The notes under the pieces are model-generated. The model was not told the DNA's origin and made no database searches. It saw only the letters and a program-made list of their open reading frames with translations. 64,000 bases of DNA from Pseudovibrio brasiliensis. Lineage in GTDB: Bacteria; Pseudomonadota; Alphaproteobacteria; Rhizobiales; Stappiaceae. Positions 33,096 through 46,361 of this stretch are shown one piece after another. Position 1 is the stretch's first letter. Every line of letters starts with the position of its first letter. The translations under genes and the position numbers were made by a program. Location: positions 2,676,501 through 2,740,500 of the forward strand of contig NZ_CP074126.1 of the NCBI RefSeq assembly GCF_018282095.1, read 5' to 3'.

Positions 33096-34227
33096 TTAGT
33101 CCAGATCCTCAACCGCTGCTGGAGCGTTGCCGAAGGCGCGGTGCGCGAGCGTTGCTTCCATGAACCTGTCCAGATCACCGTCCAGAACGTCAGAAGGCGC
33201 AGTGCTTTCAACACCGGTACGCAGATCCTTCACCAGCTGATATGGCTGCAGAACGTAAGAGCGGATCTGATGGCCCCAACCGATATCGGTCTTGGAGGCA
33301 GCATCTTTATTGGCCTGCTCTTCACGGCGTTGCAACTCAGCCTCATAAAGACGTGCACGCAGCATGTCCCACGCGGTTGCGCGGTTCTTATGCTGAGAAC
33401 GTTCGCTCTGACACTGAACCACAATACCAGTCGGATTGTGCGTGATACGAACAGCAGAGTCAGTCGTGTTCACGTGCTGACCACCTGCACCGGACGCACG
33501 GTAGGTATCAATGCGGCAGTCAGCCTCGTTGATCTCGATATTGATGCTGTCATCAATAACCGGATAAACCCAGACAGACGCAAAGGACGTATGACGGCGT
33601 GCGTTGGAGTCATATGGGGAGATACGAACCAGACGGTGAACACCAGCTTCGGTCTTCATCCAGCCGTAGGCATTCTCACCCTTAATGAGCAAAGTCGCAG
33701 ACTTGATGCCAGCTTCTTCACCGTCATTGTATTCCATCAACTCAACTTTGTAGCCGTGTTGCTCGCCCCAACGGCGATACATACGAAGCAACATGCTGGC
33801 CCAGTCCTGGCTCTCTGTACCACCTGCACCAGAGTTGATCTCGATGTAGGTGTCGTTGCCATCTGCTTCACCGGAAAGCAGGGACTGCAGCTGAAGTTTG
33901 TTGACCTGCTCAAGCATAGCTTTCAGAGCGCCCTCAGCCTCGTCAACGACAGACTGATCGTCCTCCATCTCGCCCATTTCAATCAGTTCCTGATTGTCAA
34001 CGAGATCCTGCTCAAGCTTGCGAACGCCATTGATGCTGTCATCAAGTTGCTGGCGTTCTCGCATAAGTTTTTGCGCATTCGTCGGATCATTCCAAAGATC
34101 AGGATCTTCAGAAAGCGCATTGAGTTCATCTAGACGGACAAGTGCGACGTCCCAGTCAAAGATGCCTCCTCAGCAGGCTTATGGCCTGCTTGATTTCGTC
34201 GACGATGGCCTCCATTTCGGCGCGCAT
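33096..34227 (-). CDS. prfB: Peptide chain release factor 2, with programmed +1 frameshift
   Basis: RF2 releases finished proteins at UGA and UAA. The gene starts at ATG 34227 and is read for 23 codons to C-T-T then an in-frame TGA (34158-34156); the remaining frame is reached by a +1 shift at CTT-TGA-C, skipping the base at 34158, and gives 376 residues in all. A Shine-Dalgarno-like AGGAGG (34170-34165) lies three bases before the CTT, exactly as in other bacterial prfB genes, where low RF2 promotes the shift and so autoregulates. The catalytic G-G-Q loop ([10 protein letters not shown]) is intact, and the stop-codon recognition tripeptide is S-P-Y in place of S-P-F. Confidence 0.97.
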
Positions 34228-34336
34228 CGGATACCTCACTGTTTTGAAAAACTTTAATGCAGTCAATTGCACTGCGTCGGTTGCGAACATAGTCGCAGCA
34301 AATCATTTCCGCAATCAGTCAGACCACAGAAACTGT

Positions 34337-34367
34337 GGGCTGGTCACGCAGTTAGCATGACCAGCCC
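34337..34367 (-). terminator. Hairpin downstream of mrcA
   Basis: GGGCTGGTCA and TGACCAGCCC form a perfect 10-bp stem with an 11-base loop, 11 bases after the mrcA stop codon. The T tract is poor on the minus strand. Confidence 0.6.
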
Positions 34368-34377
34368 ATGAAGAGTT

Positions 34378-36828
34378 TTAGTAAAGACCACCGGTACCAG
34401 ACATAACCGCCCGCCCTGCTTCCGGAGAAAGATCCTGACGGATACCAATCTCATCCTGGAAGCCAATCACAGAGTAACTGTCTGGTGGAGAAGTACCTGG
34501 TTTGAAGGACTCCAGAATGGTACCCGGAGCGCCTGCACTTGCCCGAAGACCTGTACGGCGGTTGATGGAAACCAGACGCAAGCCGTTAGGAACACGGAAC
34601 TCAAGTGGAGGCGCATCCTGCAGCGCGTCCTTCATGAACGCCGTGAAGATTGGCGCAGCAACCTGACCACCCGTCGCACCGCGACCCATCTTGCGAGGCG
34701 TATCATAACCAACAAACACACCAACAGTCAGTTCAGGCGTAAAGCCCACGAACCAGGCATCACGCTCATCGTTGGTGGTACCGGTCTTACCAGCAACCGG
34801 GCGACCAACAGCTTTAACGCCTGTCGCCGTACCACGCTGCACCACACCTTCCATCATGGAGGTGATCTGGTAAGCAGTCATTGGGTCCAACACCTGCTCA
34901 CGAGTATCGATCAGTTCAGGCTCAGCCTGATTATCCCAGTACTCTTCAGAGCAGTTCGTGCAGACCAGCTGGTCGTTTTGATAGATGGTTTCACCATAAC
35001 GGTTCTGAATGCGGTCAATCAGCGTTGGCTGCACACGGCGACCGCCGTTAGCCATCATGGAGTACGCTGCAGTCATCCGCATTACGGTGGTTTCACCAGC
35101 ACCCAGAGACATGGAGAGCACTGGCATCATATTATCATCAATGCCAAAGCTACGCGCATACTCGGAAACCAGATCCATGCCCATGTCCTGAGCAAGACGC
35201 ACGGTCATCACGTTACGGGAAAGTTCAATACCTGTCCGCAGAGTAGACGGACCATAGAACTTGCCGCCGTAGTTCTGTGGCTTCCATGGGTCCTGCCCCG
35301 GTCCCTGTTCAATTTCAACCGGCGCATCCAGCACCACAGAAGACGGCGTATAGCCATTATCCAGCGCAGCTGCATAAACGAACGGTTTGAAAACAGAGCC
35401 CGGCTGACGCCAAGCCTGTGTCGCGCGGTTAAACTGGCTCTCTGCATAGCTGAAGCCACCAACAAGCGCCAGAACGCGGCCAGTGTGCGGATCCATCGCC
35501 ACCAAAGCCCCAGAAACCTCCGGAACCTGACGTAGAACGTACTTACCGCTTGGCATACGCTGCACGTAAACAACATCACCCGGGTTCAGCACTTCCTGAA
35601 CATTGCGCGGAGCACGCCCATTAACGCGTGCCCACTTCATGTCGCTCAGATTCAAATCAGCACGTACGCGCTCAGTAGAGAGCTTACGGTTCGCAAGGCG
35701 CTCAGGACGAAGCCCAACAACTGCCTTCTGATTGCTGACGGAAAGAACTACAGCGCTGGTCCACTCAGGAACATCGTTCAGGGTCTGAACTTTGTCCAAA
35801 GCAGCACCCCAGTCGCTAGAAGCGATTTCGATATTACCGATTGGCCCACGCCACTTGCCACGCTTATGGTCAAAGTCTACCAGACCATCACGTAGAGCTT
35901 TACGAGCTTTCAGCTGCATATCAGGATTAAGAGAAGTCCGAACGGACAGACCGTCTTCATAGAGCTTCTCTTCGCCATATTGAGCAGCCAACTGACGACG
36001 CACAGCCTCGGAGAAGTACTCAGAAGCCCTCACAAGGTTACCTGTCGGACGCAGTTTCACGTCCAGCGGCTTCGCTTTAGCTTCGATACCTTCCTGAACA
36101 GAAACGTAACCGTTCTCAACCATACGGTCGATCACCCAGTTACGACGCTCAATCGCGCGATCGCGATAGCGGTATGGGTGATAGTTGGATGGTCCTTTTG
36201 GAACAGCGGCCAGATACGCAATCTCCTGCAGCTCAAGCTCATGAACGGATTTGTCAAATAGGATCAAGGATGCAGCACCGACGCCATATGCCCCTACCCC
36301 AAGATAGATCTCGTTCAGATAAAGTTCGAGAATTTCGTCTTTGGTGAACGCCTGCTCGATGCGCAGAGCCAGAAGCGCTTCTTTGATCTTGCGCTCATAC
36401 TTCTGCTCACCGGTCAGAAGAAAGTTCTTCGCCACCTGCTGCGTAATGGTGGACGCACCAACAAGACGGCGCCCAGAACCACTGTTACGCACGTTGGTAA
36501 TCACCGCGCGGCCAATGCCCCATGGATCAATACCAATGTGGTCGTAGAAGTTCTTGTCTTCCGCAGAAAGGAAAGCCTGCTTCACACGGTCAGGAATAGC
36601 CTGAATCGGAATAAACAAACGCCGCTCACGCGCGAACTCATACATGAGATGACCATCAGCAGCATGCACACGTGTCATGACTGGTGGCTCGTAATCCTTC
36701 AGCGCGGTGTAATCCGGCAGATCCTTGGTTATGTCATTGAGATAAATCCACAGTCCGGCTGCTGCAATCAGCCCCAGAACAACTGAAATCCCAAAGAGAT
36801 ATCCAATGAACTTCAAAAATAATCTCAT
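34378..36828 (-). CDS. mrcA: Penicillin-binding protein 1A
   Basis: An 816-residue class A PBP that polymerises glycan strands and cross-links them in the periplasm. One N-terminal membrane helix (about 8-30) is followed by the GT51 transglycosylase domain with the catalytic glutamate in E-D-K-N-F-Y-D-H and the Q-Q-V-A-K-N motif, an OB-like insert, and the transpeptidase domain with the active serine in G-S-V-F-K-P-F near residue 478 and K-T-G-T-T-N near residue 670. Length is normal. It lies between a cell-wall amidase and prfB, a common alphaproteobacterial order. Confidence 0.97.
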   Translation of the reverse strand: MRLFLKFIGYLFGISVVLGLIAAAGLWIYLNDITKDLPDYTALKDYEPPVMTRVHAADGHLMYEFARERRLFIPIQAIPDRVKQAFLSAEDKNFYDHIGIDPWGIGRAVITNVRNSGSGRRLVGASTITQQVAKNFLLTGEQKYERKIKEALLALRIEQAFTKDEILELYLNEIYLGVGAYGVGAASLILFDKSVHELELQEIAYLAAVPKGPSNYHPYRYRDRAIERRNWVIDRMVENGYVSVQEGIEAKAKPLDVKLRPTGNLVRASEYFSEAVRRQLAAQYGEEKLYEDGLSVRTSLNPDMQLKARKALRDGLVDFDHKRGKWRGPIGNIEIASSDWGAALDKVQTLNDVPEWTSAVVLSVSNQKAVVGLRPERLANRKLSTERVRADLNLSDMKWARVNGRAPRNVQEVLNPGDVVYVQRMPSGKYVLRQVPEVSGALVAMDPHTGRVLALVGGFSYAESQFNRATQAWRQPGSVFKPFVYAAALDNGYTPSSVVLDAPVEIEQGPGQDPWKPQNYGGKFYGPSTLRTGIELSRNVMTVRLAQDMGMDLVSEYARSFGIDDNMMPVLSMSLGAGETTVMRMTAAYSMMANGGRRVQPTLIDRIQNRYGETIYQNDQLVCTNCSEEYWDNQAEPELIDTREQVLDPMTAYQITSMMEGVVQRGTATGVKAVGRPVAGKTGTTNDERDAWFVGFTPELTVGVFVGYDTPRKMGRGATGGQVAAPIFTAFMKDALQDAPPLEFRVPNGLRLVSINRRTGLRASAGAPGTILESFKPGTSPPDSYSVIGFQDEIGIRQDLSPEAGRAVMSGTGGLY

Positions 36829-37095
36829 ATTCGGGCTCGTTTGTTTTCCCGCTAAGAATGTTCGAGTCGTGAAGCCAGCATTCCAGAGCCAGTTTCAAAC
36901 GCCGTTCCTGATGCATTTCCGGTAAAGGGTCAAGAGGTCTTGGCCCGAATGAGTGCAGCAGAACCGAATCCAGACTTCACTGTTACAGTTTGGCACCCAA
37001 TCGCTTTTCATTATGGCAAAGCTGAGGCAGGAACTTCGTAATTACCCAACCGCAACAGCGACATATACGCACCCGAAAAACAATCAGCCAAACAG

Positions 37096-38352
37096 CTATT
37101 GCTGCGCAATTCTGGCCCGAAAGAAACTGTTCGTTGCTTGAACAATCGCATCCGACACACGTTCCCGCCACTCATCAGAACCTAACATTTTCTCATCCAA
37201 ATTATTGGAAAGAAATCCAAGCTCGATCAAAACGGAAGGAACATCGTGGCTTTTCAGCACCTGAAACCCCGCAGAACGAAGAGGATTTTTAATAACTGTT
37301 GTGGCGCTTTTAAGTTCTTCAACCACCAATCGTGCAAAATGGATCGAAAAATTCTTGGTTTCGCGGCGTGTCAGCTCCACAAGAATATCCGTAACCTCTT
37401 CTGGTTCATCAGAAAAATCCACACCGCCGATTACATCAGAATAGTTTTCACGCCGCGCCAGAGCTGCCGCCATGCGGTCAGACGCTTTCTCTGAAAGAGT
37501 GTAGATTGAGGCACCACGTGTGGTCTCTGCCCCATTTGTGATCGAATCCGCGTGAATGGAGATAAAAAGGTCAGCATCCTTGCCACGAGCGATCTTGGTG
37601 CGTTTACCAAGAGAAATGAACTTATCGTCTTCACGGGTTAGATGAACCTGATAGTGGCCAAGTTTATCCAGTTTCTGTTTCAAGAACCGCGCAAAGTTGA
37701 GCACGATTGCCTTCTCCAGCGTTCCATTGCTGCCCACGGCTCCGGAATCAACGCCGCCATGCCCCGGATCAATAACGATAACTGGCAAGTTGCTGTCAGC
37801 AGCTTGCGCTGGTTCCTCAGCCTTTGGCTCATCAAGAACAGAAGCTGTCGCACCCACCGGCAAAGTCTGCGAAATCGCACGACCAATGGAAGCTTCAAAC
37901 TCATCAGGGGAAGATTCGGTTAGATCAATCACCAACCGTGTCGGCTGATCTTGAACACCAGGCAGCAGAAAGGTTTTGTCCAACGCCACCGGTGAGTTCA
38001 GATCCAGAACCACACGCGAGCGCCCCTTGGAAATGAAGCCGTAGCGCCAGGAGCGTACAAGCCCTCGCCCCTTCGGTGTAAAATCTCGTGGAAACTCAAA
38101 GGTCACAGATGGGAGATCAATCACCAGACGATAAGGGCGAGACAAGAATGACAGGCTATAGCCCACTTCACCGTCCATATCGAGAATGAAGCGTGTTCGC
38201 GCCAGATCTCCGGCAACTCGCGCATCCGAGACCACAGAAACTGCATTTTGCGCTGTTGCCGGGCCATTCACCGCGACGACCGCAAGAAGAGAAAACGCAA
38301 AACAATAAAAGCTGAGAGCACAGAACTGGAATGCATGACTGATGCGGCTCAC
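37096..38352 (-). CDS. N-acetylmuramoyl-L-alanine amidase with AMIN domain
   Basis: A 418-residue periplasmic zinc enzyme that splits the amide bond between MurNAc and the stem peptide during cell separation. The GTG at 38352 is preferred because AGGGGGAG lies upstream at a proper distance; the longer frame begins with TTG. A signal peptide is followed by an AMIN domain (about 40-150), which targets such enzymes to septal wall, and an Amidase_3 domain (about 190-410) with I-D-P-G-H-G-G near residue 200, a downstream Glu in G-T-L-E-K, S-I-H-A-D and the C-terminal L-I-E-L-G-F. It resembles AmiC. Confidence 0.94.
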   Translation of the reverse strand: MSRISHAFQFCALSFYCFAFSLLAVVAVNGPATAQNAVSVVSDARVAGDLARTRFILDMDGEVGYSLSFLSRPYRLVIDLPSVTFEFPRDFTPKGRGLVRSWRYGFISKGRSRVVLDLNSPVALDKTFLLPGVQDQPTRLVIDLTESSPDEFEASIGRAISQTLPVGATASVLDEPKAEEPAQAADSNLPVIVIDPGHGGVDSGAVGSNGTLEKAIVLNFARFLKQKLDKLGHYQVHLTREDDKFISLGKRTKIARGKDADLFISIHADSITNGAETTRGASIYTLSEKASDRMAAALARRENYSDVIGGVDFSDEPEEVTDILVELTRRETKNFSIHFARLVVEELKSATTVIKNPLRSAGFQVLKSHDVPSVLIELGFLSNNLDEKMLGSDEWRERVSDAIVQATNSFFRARIAQQ

Positions 38353-39156
38353 CTTTTCACTCCCCCTCAATAAACGCTGGCAATTTAGTTTAAATCAAGT
38401 TGAACGATTAAATGACGATTAAGCGAAAGTCACCCCGCCAAACCCTTCATTAAGCATTGATTAACAACTGCAGCTTTCGTAGCAACACACTGCCAGATCG
38501 ATTTTCCCAAGCTTGCCAAGCGTCTCGATGGATCGTAAAAGGTTTACTAGGACTTCGATTTGGAACTGTTCTGTAAAGTTGTGAGCCATATTTTTTGAAG
38601 CTGATATCCTGAGATTTTCGCAGTTTTCAAGCTGATCGGAATGCTTCAAAAGCCCATATGAGCAATTTATGTCGTTTCCAGTTTGTTGATGTGGATACGG
38701 TATAAACCAACCGGAAGAGCAGTCTGCTCGAGAACCAAGACAGAGTTTTGCCGTGACATTTTCGGTCATGGCGGGTTGTGAACAGTTTTTCTGTCGCTCT
38801 GGATAAGTGCTTTATCCCCGAAAATTCGGAGAGGTAGGGCAGCTAGGCGCACGAAGAGTTGTTTACTTACTGGAAGCCTGAAGAAGCGCTTCTATCTAAA
38901 GCATACCGCCTTTTGGGCGGACATAAGAGATCATTAAGGGCGAACGGTTTGTCAAAGCTACGCGCAAATACAAATGAACACACTGTAGGAAGCAGTGCGC
39001 CGACGTGTCAGTCGGTCCCTTCCTGTCGTGCTCATGCGCGCCGCCGTCTCGCCTTTTCTACTAGCAACTTAAATAACAAGTTGACCGACCTGGGGATGTA
39101 CAAATCTCAGCGCCACTCGCGCCGTCTTCAGGGCTTGGTCCTAAGGAACTCACTTC
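38353..39156. other. Long rne leader and amidase upstream region
   Basis: About 800 bases between divergent genes. No convincing protein gene. The right-hand part probably encodes a long 5' untranslated region of rne, as RNase E often regulates its own message through its leader. Visible hairpins are CCGCC/GGCGG near 38907-38921 and CCGAC/GTCGG near 39000-39015. I could not place promoters with confidence. Confidence 0.5.
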
Positions 39157-42207
<3,051 letters not shown>

Positions 42208-42225
42208 GAAGATCTGAGATCAAAT

Positions 42226-42257
42226 AAAAAGCCCGCTCATTTGAGCGGGCTTTTTTG
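42226..42257 (+). terminator. Strong terminator of rne (bidirectional)
   Basis: AAAGCCCGCTCA pairs with TGAGCGGGCTTT, followed by TTTG; the A run on the left lets it serve the convergent aminotransferase gene. Confidence 0.92.
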
Positions 42258-42271
42258 TTGTTAGTCCGGCT

Positions 42272-43432
42272 CTATTTCAGCCAGCTTTCCAATCGCTCAA
42301 CGGCCAGTTTGATATCTGCCTCCTTCCCTGCGAAGGAAAAGCGCATGAACTGATGGCCGCGAGTGAGATCGAAGTCGACACCCGGTGTTGCAGCAATATG
42401 CGTTTCAGCAAGCATACGCTGACAGAAATCCATTGAGTCATTGGTCAGCTTGGAGACACCAGCATAAACATAGAACGCTCCATCCACTGGCAGCACATCA
42501 AAACCCAGCTGAGGCAAGTGGTCCAGCAACACTTTACGGTTCGCAGCATAGCCTGCCTTGATCTTCTCGTAGTCTTCCACCGCATCAAACGCAGCCGCAG
42601 CAGTCACCTGCGCCAGTTCTGGCGGTGAGATGTAAAGGCTCTGCGCAATCCGCTCAATCGGACGCACCAACACTTCTGGCAACACCATCCAGCCAATGCG
42701 CCAACCGGTCATGCAGTAATACTTAGAGAAACTGTTGACGATGATCGCCTTGTCCGTAAACCGAAGCGCAGTTTCCTCCTGCATATCGTAGGCAAGGCCA
42801 TGATAAATCTCATCCGAGATAAACCACAGGTCCAATGCCTCACAAGCCTCCACCAGTGCTTTCAAGGCTTCAGGAGACATCATGGTGCCCGTCGGATTAG
42901 CCGGACTTGCCACCAACACCCCCTTGAGAGGCTTTTCCTTATGCACCTCTTCTAGGATCTCTGGCGTCAGCGACCAGCGTGTCTCTGGTCCAACCTCAAT
43001 CTCCACACACTCCAGGCCCAGCACTTCAATGATATTGCGATAGGCCGGATATCCCGGAGATGTAATCGCAATCCGGTCTCCCCGATCAAAACCCGCTAGA
43101 AACGCCAGATTAAAGCCGGCAGAAGACCCAGTGGTTGCAAAGATTCGGGATTCCGGCACCTCAAGCCCAAAAGTCTGCTTGTAGTAGCGCGCAATGCTCT
43201 TCTTCAGCAGCGGAATGCCCTGCGCCTCTGTGTAGCCCAGGCGCCCGGAAGACAAATACTCATGCGCTACCTTCAAAACCGAGTCAGGAACAGGTGCACC
43301 AGGCTGCCCAACTTCCATGTGCAGCACATGTTCGCCAGCCTGCTCAAGGCGATTGGCAGCATTCAGTACTTCCATAGCTTGAAATGGCAGCACTTCACTC
43401 CGTTTTGATCCCATTAATACTGACAAATGCAT
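42272..43432 (-). CDS. PLP-dependent class I/II aminotransferase
   Basis: A 386-residue fold-type I aminotransferase. The cofactor lysine is in V-N-S-F-S-K-Y-Y-C-M-T-G-W-R-I-G-W near residue 235; the N-P-T-G and S-D-E-I-Y motifs and the C-terminal R-F-S-F carboxylate-binding arginine are present. It is close in style to aspartate/branched aminotransferases of unassigned substrate. The start is uncertain: ATG at 43432 lies only one base after AGAGGGA, while a TTG at 43426 is better spaced. Confidence 0.9.
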   Translation of the reverse strand: MHLSVLMGSKRSEVLPFQAMEVLNAANRLEQAGEHVLHMEVGQPGAPVPDSVLKVAHEYLSSGRLGYTEAQGIPLLKKSIARYYKQTFGLEVPESRIFATTGSSAGFNLAFLAGFDRGDRIAITSPGYPAYRNIIEVLGLECVEIEVGPETRWSLTPEILEEVHKEKPLKGVLVASPANPTGTMMSPEALKALVEACEALDLWFISDEIYHGLAYDMQEETALRFTDKAIIVNSFSKYYCMTGWRIGWMVLPEVLVRPIERIAQSLYISPPELAQVTAAAAFDAVEDYEKIKAGYAANRKVLLDHLPQLGFDVLPVDGAFYVYAGVSKLTNDSMDFCQRMLAETHIAATPGVDFDLTRGHQFMRFSFAGKEADIKLAVERLESWLK

Positions 43433-43599
43433 TCCCTCTTATTTCTTCTTCTCAGAGCCTGTGCTTTAATTTTTCGGGCCACCTAGCAATTTTGCCTAAT
43501 AACTGCCTATCTTGGGTGGTTAAGGCTTATTTGAAAGTCTATGTAGTACTTTAAGTGCGAACCGCTCTGCGCCTGCCAAGCCAACTAAGGGGACTTGAC

Positions 43600-45042
43600 G
43601 TGCAATTTAAGAACAATGCATTGAAACGTGTGATTGAACCAGTCAAATCACAAGCAACAAAGTTTGCGCGCAATTTTCTCATCACAGCGACTGCACTTTC
43701 ACTGGTTGTACCTAATGTGGCAATCACCACAGCTCAAGCTCAACAAAAGAAGGGGCTCCCCCTCGTTCGTGATGCTGAGACTGAAGATTTGCTGCGCGAG
43801 TACGCCAAACCAATTTTCCGTGCTGCAGGCCTTCCTGCAAATCAGGTTGAGATTATTCTGGTCAACGACAAAAGCTTCAACGCTTTTGTGCCTGACAGCC
43901 GCAGAATGTTCATCAACCTCGGCGTCATCATGGACGCCAAAACACCAAGCGAAGTGATCGGCGTGATCGCCCACGAAACCGGCCACATCGCAGGTAACCA
44001 CCTTGTTCGTATGCGGCAGGCTGCCTCCAATGCGCAAATCATGTCCGTAATCGGCATGATCCTTGGTGCTGGTGCAATGGCAGCAGGTGCAACCACAGGC
44101 AACAGCTCCATCGCACGAGGCGGTGCAGCCGCTGTGTCCGGCGGTGGCGCTCTCGCACAGCGTAACTTCCTGTCCTATCGTCGCTCTGAAGAATCTGCAG
44201 CTGACCAGGCAGCCCTGCGCTATCTTGATCGCGTAGGCGTTTCTGCCAAGGGCATGCTCACCACGTTTGAGCGCATGGCGGATCAGGCATTGTTCTCGGC
44301 TCAGTATGTTGATCCATACGCACTCAGCCACCCAATGCCGCGTGCACGTTTCAACGCACTGCAGAACAAGGCGCAAAAAAACAGGCACTTCAACAAGAAG
44401 GATCCTGAACGCCTTCAATTGAAGCATGACATGGTCAAAGCCAAACTGCTGGCCTTCACCAGTCACAAAAACTCTGTTTACCGAGCATACCCGGACAAAG
44501 ACAAAAGCCTTGCCGCACAGTATGCCCGCGCGATTGCCAGCATGCGCTCTGATAAGGTCTCCAAAGCCGTCAGAAAAATCGACGCGCTGATCGCGAAGGC
44601 TCCGGAATATCCATACTTTTATGAGATCAAAGGACAAGCCCTACTCGAAGGCGGCAAGCCAAAAGCGGCTATTGCGCCCTTCCGCAAGGCATTGGCCCTT
44701 TATCCGGGCAATCCGCATTTTGAGATCTGGCTCGGCTTCGCCATGGTCGCCTCCAATGACCAGAGATATCTGAAAGAAGCCAAGAGTATTCTGACAAGAG
44801 CTCTTCAGAAAGACCGATATTCCATGAACGGCTATGCCCAGCTCGCCATCGCAAACGCTCGCCTCGGCGACGTCGCAGGTGCTGATCTGGCAACAGCTCA
44901 AAGTCACATGGCTCGCGGCGATATCCGCAGCGCACAGCGCTACGCCAAGCGTGCTCAAAAAAAATTGAAGGTCGGCACACCGGCTTGGCAACAAGCTGAC
45001 GATATACTGTCGGTTAAAGTGCCTCAGGTAAGACGCCGCTAA
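43600..45042 (+). CDS. Periplasmic M48 metalloprotease with TPR repeats (BepA-like)
   Basis: A 480-residue protein from the GTG at 43600 (AAGGGG about eight bases before it). The N-terminus has an extended basic region and a hydrophobic segment ending A-Q-A, so it is exported. The protease domain has H-E-T-G-H (125-129) with the third zinc ligand expected in the S-E-E-S-A-A-D segment. From about residue 340 there are TPR-type helices (A-I-A-P-F-R-K-A-L-A-L-Y-P-G-N-P). BepA-like proteins clear misassembled outer-membrane proteins. A DsbA-like gene follows after 50 bases and probably shares the transcript. Confidence 0.93.
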   Translation: MQFKNNALKRVIEPVKSQATKFARNFLITATALSLVVPNVAITTAQAQQKKGLPLVRDAETEDLLREYAKPIFRAAGLPANQVEIILVNDKSFNAFVPDSRRMFINLGVIMDAKTPSEVIGVIAHETGHIAGNHLVRMRQAASNAQIMSVIGMILGAGAMAAGATTGNSSIARGGAAAVSGGGALAQRNFLSYRRSEESAADQAALRYLDRVGVSAKGMLTTFERMADQALFSAQYVDPYALSHPMPRARFNALQNKAQKNRHFNKKDPERLQLKHDMVKAKLLAFTSHKNSVYRAYPDKDKSLAAQYARAIASMRSDKVSKAVRKIDALIAKAPEYPYFYEIKGQALLEGGKPKAAIAPFRKALALYPGNPHFEIWLGFAMVASNDQRYLKEAKSILTRALQKDRYSMNGYAQLAIANARLGDVAGADLATAQSHMARGDIRSAQRYAKRAQKKLKVGTPAWQQADDILSVKVPQVRRR

Positions 45043-45092
45043 CAGATCAGACAGATAAAAACCAACACCCGAACAGGGTTACAGGAGACGTC

Positions 45093-45836
45093 ATGAATAA
45101 ACTCATTCGCCGCGCCGCAATCACATGTGCAACGACACTCGCACTGTTGCCGGCAACTTTTTCTGCACAAGCAGAAACGGTGAACCGCGCTGAAGTGGAA
45201 ACGATCATCAAGGAGTACCTTGTTCAGAACCCTGAGATCGTGCTGGAAGCACTTCAAGAGCTGGACAAGCGCCGCCTCGCTGAAGAAGAAAGCGCTCGCA
45301 AAGAAGCCATCACAGGCCTTTCTGACGAGATCTACAACAGTGAATATCAGATCGTTCTTGGCAACCCGGATGGCGACGTCACCCTCGTGGAACTGTTCGA
45401 TTACAACTGCGGTTATTGTAAGCGCGCCCTGTCTGACCTTGTTCGCCTCGTCGACGAAGACAAGAACCTGCGCGTAGTGCTGAAAGAGTTCCCGGTTCTG
45501 GGCAAAGCCTCTCAGGAAGCTGCACGCGTTGCGATCGCAGTTGCTGAAGTTGCACCAGACAAATACGAAGACTTCCACCTCGCCCTGCTCAGCCAGCCTG
45601 GCCGTGCAAATCTGGCGAGCAGCCTGAAAGTGGCAAAGGGCCTCGGCATTGCAGATGCAGATCTGGAAAAATCCATGAAGTCCAGCCGCGCAGCTGAAAC
45701 CTTCCAGGAAGTCTTCACCATTGCAGAACAGCTCGGCATCACCGGCACACCATCCTATATTCTGGGTGACGAGGTGATTGTAGGTGCTGTCGGCTACGAT
45801 ACTTTGAAGGAAAAAATTGCAGCAGAACGCGACTAA
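45093..45836 (+). CDS. Periplasmic DsbA-family thiol oxidoreductase
   Basis: A 247-residue exported protein with AGGAG before its ATG and a signal peptide ending near S-A-Q-A. A helical N-terminal extension (V-E-T-I-I-K-E-Y-L-V-Q-N-P-E-I) resembles that of ScsC/DsbG-like proteins and may mediate oligomerisation. The thioredoxin-fold domain has the active site C106-G-Y-C109 and the cis-proline in T-G-T-P-S-Y. Its neighbour, the M48 protease, also acts on envelope proteins. A 9-bp hairpin (45829-45851) covers the stop codon. Confidence 0.93.
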   Translation: MNKLIRRAAITCATTLALLPATFSAQAETVNRAEVETIIKEYLVQNPEIVLEALQELDKRRLAEEESARKEAITGLSDEIYNSEYQIVLGNPDGDVTLVELFDYNCGYCKRALSDLVRLVDEDKNLRVVLKEFPVLGKASQEAARVAIAVAEVAPDKYEDFHLALLSQPGRANLASSLKVAKGLGIADADLEKSMKSSRAAETFQEVFTIAEQLGITGTPSYILGDEVIVGAVGYDTLKEKIAAERD

Positions 45837-45851
45837 GTTCATCTTAGTCGC
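45829..45851 (+). terminator. Hairpin over the DsbA-like stop codon
   Basis: GCGACTAAG pairs with CTTAGTCGC across TTCAT. No T run follows. It may stabilise the mRNA end. Confidence 0.45.
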
Positions 45852-46361
45852 GCATATCAACGCATTTTCGCTGCTTTATCCTTAAGAACTCTGATCAGAG
45901 CGGACAAAGGTCTTTTCCTTGGTCCGCTCTGATCATATAAGAGGGCCAGTTATGTTTATTTGTCTGGCTACACTTTACCAATACGTCAAGTAAACCTAGC
46001 TCATTACACAGAGTTTTTGAGAACAGATTGGTTGCGTAGCCGCAACTACATTTGTGTACTTCTGAGTAAATCAAAGGCAAATGTGCCTTTCTGCGCGGTT
46101 AAACATGATATTGCCTTATGCACAGCCTAGGCACACCGGATGCATACTTTTTTAAAAGCAGCATCTCGCAACTAGAGAATTAATGGCCATCTATGCAGTT
46201 AATGACCGACTGCTTGATGCGTTCATTCACTAAGAAGATCCGTGTTTTGCTCTGAGCAACTGGATTTTCACAGATTTTTAAAGGCCATCCTTGCTGCACA
46301 GTCGCTTTGGGGGGCCAAACCGAAAGTTCCTGACACCAGTCAGGACATTTCGAACTGGACG
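45837..46361. other. Gene-free stretch before accB
   Basis: About 525 bases. It holds the large inverted repeat at 45892-45935 and presumably the accB promoter. No open frame is convincing. In related genomes an aroQ gene often stands between the DsbA-like gene and accB; it is not here. Confidence 0.55.
45892..45935. repeat. 14-bp perfect inverted repeat, long hairpin
   Basis: TGATCAGAGCGGAC (45892-45905) and GTCCGCTCTGATCA (45922-45935) are exact complements, with an inner AAGG/CCTT stem. There is no T tract on either side, so it is either a Rho-type or processed 3' end for the M48-DsbA transcript or a binding site. Confidence 0.6.

Noticed and set aside
38461-38769. 102-codon minus-strand frame upstream of rne
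   Set aside because: No ribosome site, Cys-rich odd composition, and it lies where a long rne leader or promoter region is expected.
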